Assembly (NCBI GenBank): GCA_937874755.1
Contig: CALNBC010000185.1
Coordinates: 1 to 8,883, forward strand
Reading direction: 5' to 3'
DNA: 8,883 nucleotides
From: an uncultured Clostridia bacterium
GTDB lineage: Bacteria > Bacillota > Clostridia > Christensenellales > CALWSW01
Within the stretch, counting starts at the first letter, position 1. Each line of letters begins with the position of its first letter. The notes under the pieces were generated by a model. It made no database searches and was not told the DNA's origin. It worked only from the letters and a program-made list of their open reading frames with translations. This document shows, piece after piece, positions 6,253 through 8,883 of the stretch. The position numbers and the translations under genes were made by a program.

Positions 6253-7767
6253 TTAAAAAAACTTCCTCATGATGGCTTCGCGCTGATGCCATAGATCCAT
6301 GTTCGCTATGCGGCTAGCGCGATAGATCTTGTAAAGCTCATCGTAAATGGCGGTGTTGGCGGGGGTGGGTGTGCAGCTGGACTTTACCCTGCATAGCTTT
6401 GCCGCCGCTTCGTTGATGTCGTCGTAAATGCCAACGCATACGCCGGCGAGTATAGCTGCACCCTTGGCGCCGAACTCTGTGCCTTCGGAAAGCACTACTG
6501 TGCGACCGGTAACGTCGGCGATTATCTGAGACCACATGTTAGACTTGCTTCCGCCGCCCGCAAGGTAGATGTTGCCTTTGCCTTCGGTGTCGTACAGGCA
6601 GTCCTTGATGGAGTAAGCAATGCCCTCATACACCGCTTTGACCATGTGCCAGCGGCTGGAATGGATGGACAGACCGAAGAATCCTGCGCGGGCGTCGGGG
6701 TTATAGAAGGGAGAGCGCTCACCTGCGGGGGTGATGTAGGGGTGGTAGACTATGCCGCCACTGCCCGCGGGGATGTCCTTGATGTGCTTTTCGATTTCCG
6801 AAAAGTCGGAAGTATCGGAGATGTTCTCCAGCACCCAGTCCAGGTTGGGTGTCCCCGCCATTGTGGGCATCAGGTTGATGTAAAGACCGTCCTTAGGGTG
6901 GCGAACGTGGCGCAGGTCCTTGCCCAGCTCGGTGGTCTTCATGTCGCATACAACACCGGTGCAGCAGGTGGTGCCGAGTATAGAATAGATTTCACCTTCG
7001 TTGACGGCATTGACGCCGACCATGGTGGCGGTGACGTCCAGCGCGCCAGCAGCGACGGGGGTGCCAACTAGCAGTCCGGTGTCCATAGAGGCGTATTCTG
7101 TGATTCCGCCCGCGTTGTCATAGCTCTTGAGCATTGTTTTGGGGAGATACTGGAGCAGGTGCCCAATTCCCGCCGCATTGAACATCTCGACGGGCCAATC
7201 GCCGGTCTTGCTGTCCAGAGTGGAGATGGATGCGTCGGTAATCTCCATGGCGACGTTGCCGGTCAGGCGATAGCGCACCCAGTCCTTGCAGTTCAGCACG
7301 ACATTGCCGTTCTGGAAGACTTCGGGAGTGTTTTCGTTGTACCACATGAGCTGCATCATGGTGGCGGGAGGAAGGGGCTGCGTACCAGTGGTCGAGAAAA
7401 TGAGCTGTGCAAGATCGGGGTCGTCCTTTAAAATGCGGTCCACGATGCCTGAGCTGCGCCCATCGCTCCAAAGGGAAGCGCGCTTTACGGGTTTTCCGTC
7501 CTTATCGATCATCCAAACGCCTTCGCCCTGGCCCGAAAGACCAACCGCGATAATATCTTCAGGCTTAGCGATGCCGGAATTCACGATTCCCTTGATACAC
7601 TCCGCGCACTGATCATAAACCTGGTTCATGTCTTGTTCCTGCCAGTTGTGGTTGAACACGATAACATCAGTGGGTTTTGATTTGACGAGCACTTCGTTGC
7701 CTTCGATGTCAAAAAGAACTGCCTTTACATTGGACGTGCCGACGTCCAGCCCGATGAGATACTTCAT
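6253..7767 (-). CDS. FGGY-family carbohydrate kinase (xylulokinase-like)
   Basis: This is an ATP-dependent sugar kinase of the FGGY family, 504 residues, the usual length. The N-terminal phosphate loop GLDVGTSNVKAVLFD spans 6-20. A GQGEGVW segment (79-85) follows in the substrate domain. The catalytic-base region AGALD places Asp at 244, matching xylulokinase D233. The second FGGY signature runs from GIAYSIKDCLY (382-392) to LAGGGSKSNMW (402-412), with the ADP-site stretch EFGAKGAAILAG near 431-442. Xylulokinase-like is the closest description, but FGGY substrates cannot be read from sequence by eye. Bacillus YoaC, found next to a hydroxyacid dehydrogenase YoaD, is another plausible relative. 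The ATG at 7767 has AGGAG 8 bases upstream and starts the conserved MKYLIGLD. The frame is open upstream to 7980, but that part is promoter and leader. First gene of its operon; 29 bases precede the dehydrogenase. Confidence 0.93.
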   Translation of the reverse strand: MKYLIGLDVGTSNVKAVLFDIEGNEVLVKSKPTDVIVFNHNWQEQDMNQVYDQCAECIKGIVNSGIAKPEDIIAVGLSGQGEGVWMIDKDGKPVKRASLWSDGRSSGIVDRILKDDPDLAQLIFSTTGTQPLPPATMMQLMWYNENTPEVFQNGNVVLNCKDWVRYRLTGNVAMEITDASISTLDSKTGDWPVEMFNAAGIGHLLQYLPKTMLKSYDNAGGITEYASMDTGLLVGTPVAAGALDVTATMVGVNAVNEGEIYSILGTTCCTGVVCDMKTTELGKDLRHVRHPKDGLYINLMPTMAGTPNLDWVLENISDTSDFSEIEKHIKDIPAGSGGIVYHPYITPAGERSPFYNPDARAGFFGLSIHSSRWHMVKAVYEGIAYSIKDCLYDTEGKGNIYLAGGGSKSNMWSQIIADVTGRTVVLSEGTEFGAKGAAILAGVCVGIYDDINEAAAKLCRVKSSCTPTPANTAIYDELYKIYRASRIANMDLWHQREAIMRKFF

Positions 7768-7810
7768 TTCCTTTTCTCCTCTATTTGGTGTTGATTTGCC
7801 GCTTTTAGCG

Positions 7811-7853
7811 CGCTGAGACGCTGAGTGAACTTGAAAATGTAAATGTGAAATGT
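7811..7853 (-). repeat. Short direct repeats in the kinase 5' leader
   Basis: Read on the - strand the leader holds three close copies of ACATTT (7853-7848, 7846-7841, 7840-7835), followed by two near-tandem copies of CTCAGCG (7825-7819 and 7817-7811). They lie downstream of the predicted transcription start. They may be protein-binding repeats or simple chance in AT-rich leader DNA; no known motif was recognised. Confidence 0.3.
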
Positions 7854-7864
7854 TGTCATTGTGG

Positions 7865-7893
7865 ATAATAACATAACGATACGTCATTGTCAA
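7865..7893 (-). promoter_or_regulatory. Strong sigma-A promoter of the sugar operon
   Basis: On the - strand a perfect -35 box TTGACA (7893-7888) is followed after exactly 17 bases by TATTAT (7870-7865). The -10 is preceded by TG in the extended position (TGTTATTAT). Transcription would start near 7858, leaving a leader of about 90 bases before the kinase ATG at 7767. No riboswitch or attenuator hairpin could be recognised in that leader. Confidence 0.8.
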
Positions 7894-7895
7894 TG
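7885..7895. promoter_or_regulatory. Candidate operator palindrome over the -35 box
   Basis: CATTGTCAATG is a perfect 5-1-5 palindrome that contains most of the -35 box of the kinase promoter, where a bound repressor would block RNA polymerase. Its left part recurs as the octamer GTCATTGT (+ strand) at both 7855-7862 and 7883-7890, flanking the promoter -10. No regulator gene lies in the window, so its function as an operator is inference. Confidence 0.4.
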
Positions 7896-7998
7896 CAGTT
7901 TTTGGGCAAAGTGATAATCTTTGTTTTGACGAGCAAATTAAAATTACTATGGCAATTTTTTGTACAACGGCTAAAATCATTATAAAGAAGGTGAGATT

Positions 7999-8883
7999 AT
8001 GAAACTTGTGGACGGCAAGGGCATGAAGGAAGCCGACGAAAGAGCTATATATGAATATGGCATTCCTTCAATAAAACTTATGGAAAACGCTTCGACAGCC
8101 CTCGCGAAAAGAGCGGCAGAACTAGCGGAAGACAAGAGCGCTCTGATATTCTGCGGCTCGGGGAACAACGGCGGTGACGGAATCGGCGCGGCAACAGCAT
8201 TGCTGGGCATGGGGTTTGAGGTGCGGGTTTTGTTGGTGGGGGACAGGCGGCGTCTGACCGCTGACACCGCGGCAATGGCGCGAAGGCTTGCAGAATGCGG
8301 TGCTTCCCTCGAAGATTTTGAAGCGAGTGCGGATTATACTCCCGACGCATACGGTGTACTGGTGGACGCGATGTTCGGTACGGGGTTTAGGGGTGCGCTT
8401 TGCGGAAACGCTGCCCTCGCGGCGGAGCTCATGAACAACTCAAAAACGCCTACTGTTTCGGCTGATATTCCGAGCGGAGTGCTGGCGGATAACGGTGTTG
8501 TATTGGGTGGAGTTGTGCAAGCAAATGCAACTGTTGCGTTCTCACTTCCCAAGGTGGGCAGCTTTGCCGAGCCTGGCTGCGTTTATTCAGGCGAGATTAC
8601 CGTTGCGGACATTGGCGTTCCGAAAGAAATGCTGGGCGGTGTACCTGCGGCCGCATTCGCCGTACAAAGTGCGGAGTTACCCAAAAGACTAAGGATTAGC
8701 CACAAAGGCGACTACGGAAAGGTATTTGTATGCGGTGGGTGCATCGGCTACACGGGAGCGCCTACGCTTTGTGCTAGAGCGGCGGTGCGCTCCGGAGCGG
8801 GGCTTGTCTATTTGGGCGTCCCTGAGGATGTATACCAGATAACCGCCGTCAAGAACGACGAGGCGATGCCCTTCCCCCTCTTA
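7999..8883 (+). CDS. nnr: Bifunctional NAD(P)H-hydrate epimerase/dehydratase (5' part)
   Basis: Nnr repairs damaged NAD(P)H hydrates: the N-terminal YjeF domain epimerises the R and S forms, and the C-terminal domain dehydrates the S form using ADP (ATP in some organisms). The 295 codons seen contain the YjeF_N signatures: an early K-x-M-K-x-x-D stretch, GIPSIKLMENA (21-31), the GNNGGDG loop (55-61), DAMFGTGF with D123, and ADIPSG (155-160). From about residue 225 the dehydratase domain begins with HKGDYGKVFV, then GGCIGYTGAP and RSGAGLV (264-270). The frame is open to the window end, with perhaps 200 residues still to come from the usual length of about 500. AAGGTGA lies 4 bases before the ATG. 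It is divergent from the kinase, with no clear promoter of its own that I could fix. This is a housekeeping gene, so its place next to the sugar operon need not be functional. Confidence 0.95.
   Translation, partial: MKLVDGKGMKEADERAIYEYGIPSIKLMENASTALAKRAAELAEDKSALIFCGSGNNGGDGIGAATALLGMGFEVRVLLVGDRRRLTADTAAMARRLAECGASLEDFEASADYTPDAYGVLVDAMFGTGFRGALCGNAALAAELMNNSKTPTVSADIPSGVLADNGVVLGGVVQANATVAFSLPKVGSFAEPGCVYSGEITVADIGVPKEMLGGVPAAAFAVQSAELPKRLRISHKGDYGKVFVCGGCIGYTGAPTLCARAAVRSGAGLVYLGVPEDVYQITAVKNDEAMPFPLL

Noticed and set aside
6224..6292. N-terminal extension of the dehydrogenase to 6292
   Set aside because: It overlaps the kinase 3' end, and the family N-terminus (MKILF) starts at 6223. 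The 23 extra residues look like non-coding translation.
7768..7858. SAM (S-box) riboswitch in the kinase leader, suggested by the Bacillus yoaDCB parallel
   Set aside because: The leader is about 90 bases, shows only tiny hairpins such as CGCT-AAA-AGCG, and has no terminator hairpin or recognisable S-box core.
7861..7874. CcpA catabolite (cre) site TGTGGATAATAACA
   Set aside because: The ends fit, but the central CG and other core bases of the cre consensus are missing.
7768..7980. N-terminal extension of the kinase to 7980
   Set aside because: The extra 71 residues cover the promoter, leader and ribosome site; the conserved FGGY N-terminus starts exactly at the ATG at 7767.
7921..7986. Sigma-A promoter for nnr (TTGTTT or TTGACG with TACTAT, or a TAAAAT at 7972-7977)
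   Set aside because: Spacings are 18 and 13 bases with weak -35 or -10 boxes, and TAAAAT has no acceptable -35. I could not pick one with confidence.

Overview
The window looks like chromosomal DNA from a motile member of the Bacillota, most likely a Clostridia-type bacterium. The gene order flbD-motA-motB-fliL-fliM-fliY is the one seen in clostridial flagellar operons. FliY is the Gram-positive CheC-FliN type of switch protein, GTG and TTG starts are used with strong AGGAG-like ribosome sites, and base composition is roughly balanced. No species can be named from the sequence alone.

Left part (1-4416, + strand): six tightly packed flagellar genes. They encode the small motor-power protein FlbD/SwrD, the stator pair MotA/MotB, the stator-associated membrane protein FliL, and the switch (C-ring) proteins FliM and FliY, whose genes overlap. 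In order of action, MotA/MotB conduct ions and push on the rotor, FlbD and FliL support the stator, and FliM/FliY receive CheY-P and set rotation direction. The stator carries residues typical of sodium-driven (PomA/PomB-like) motors. The usual continuation (cheY, fliO/P/Q/R, flhB, flhA) is absent here: fliY is followed within 50 bases by an 11-bp hairpin terminator.

Middle part (4465-7767, - strand): a three-gene catabolic operon, transcribed right to left as FGGY carbohydrate kinase, D-2-hydroxyacid dehydrogenase, and class II (L-fuculose-1-phosphate type) aldolase. It starts from a very good sigma-A promoter (TTGACA, 17 bp, extended -10) that overlaps a palindrome, and ends at the shared terminator facing fliY. 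The likely logic is phosphorylation of a ketose, then aldol cleavage to dihydroxyacetone phosphate plus an aldehyde, with the dehydrogenase handling a derived 2-hydroxy/2-keto acid. The substrate is unknown, and no isomerase, transporter or regulator is present in the window.

Right part (7999-8883, + strand): the first 295 codons of a bifunctional NAD(P)H-hydrate epimerase/dehydratase (Nnr), a metabolite-repair enzyme, divergent from the sugar operon and cut by the window end.

No tRNA, rRNA, CRISPR array, insertion sequence or integrase was seen. I found no clearly new system. The points most worth a second look are the sodium-type stator signature, the FliY without a CheY-docking N-terminus, the early end of the flagellar operon, and the sugar operon of unknown substrate.
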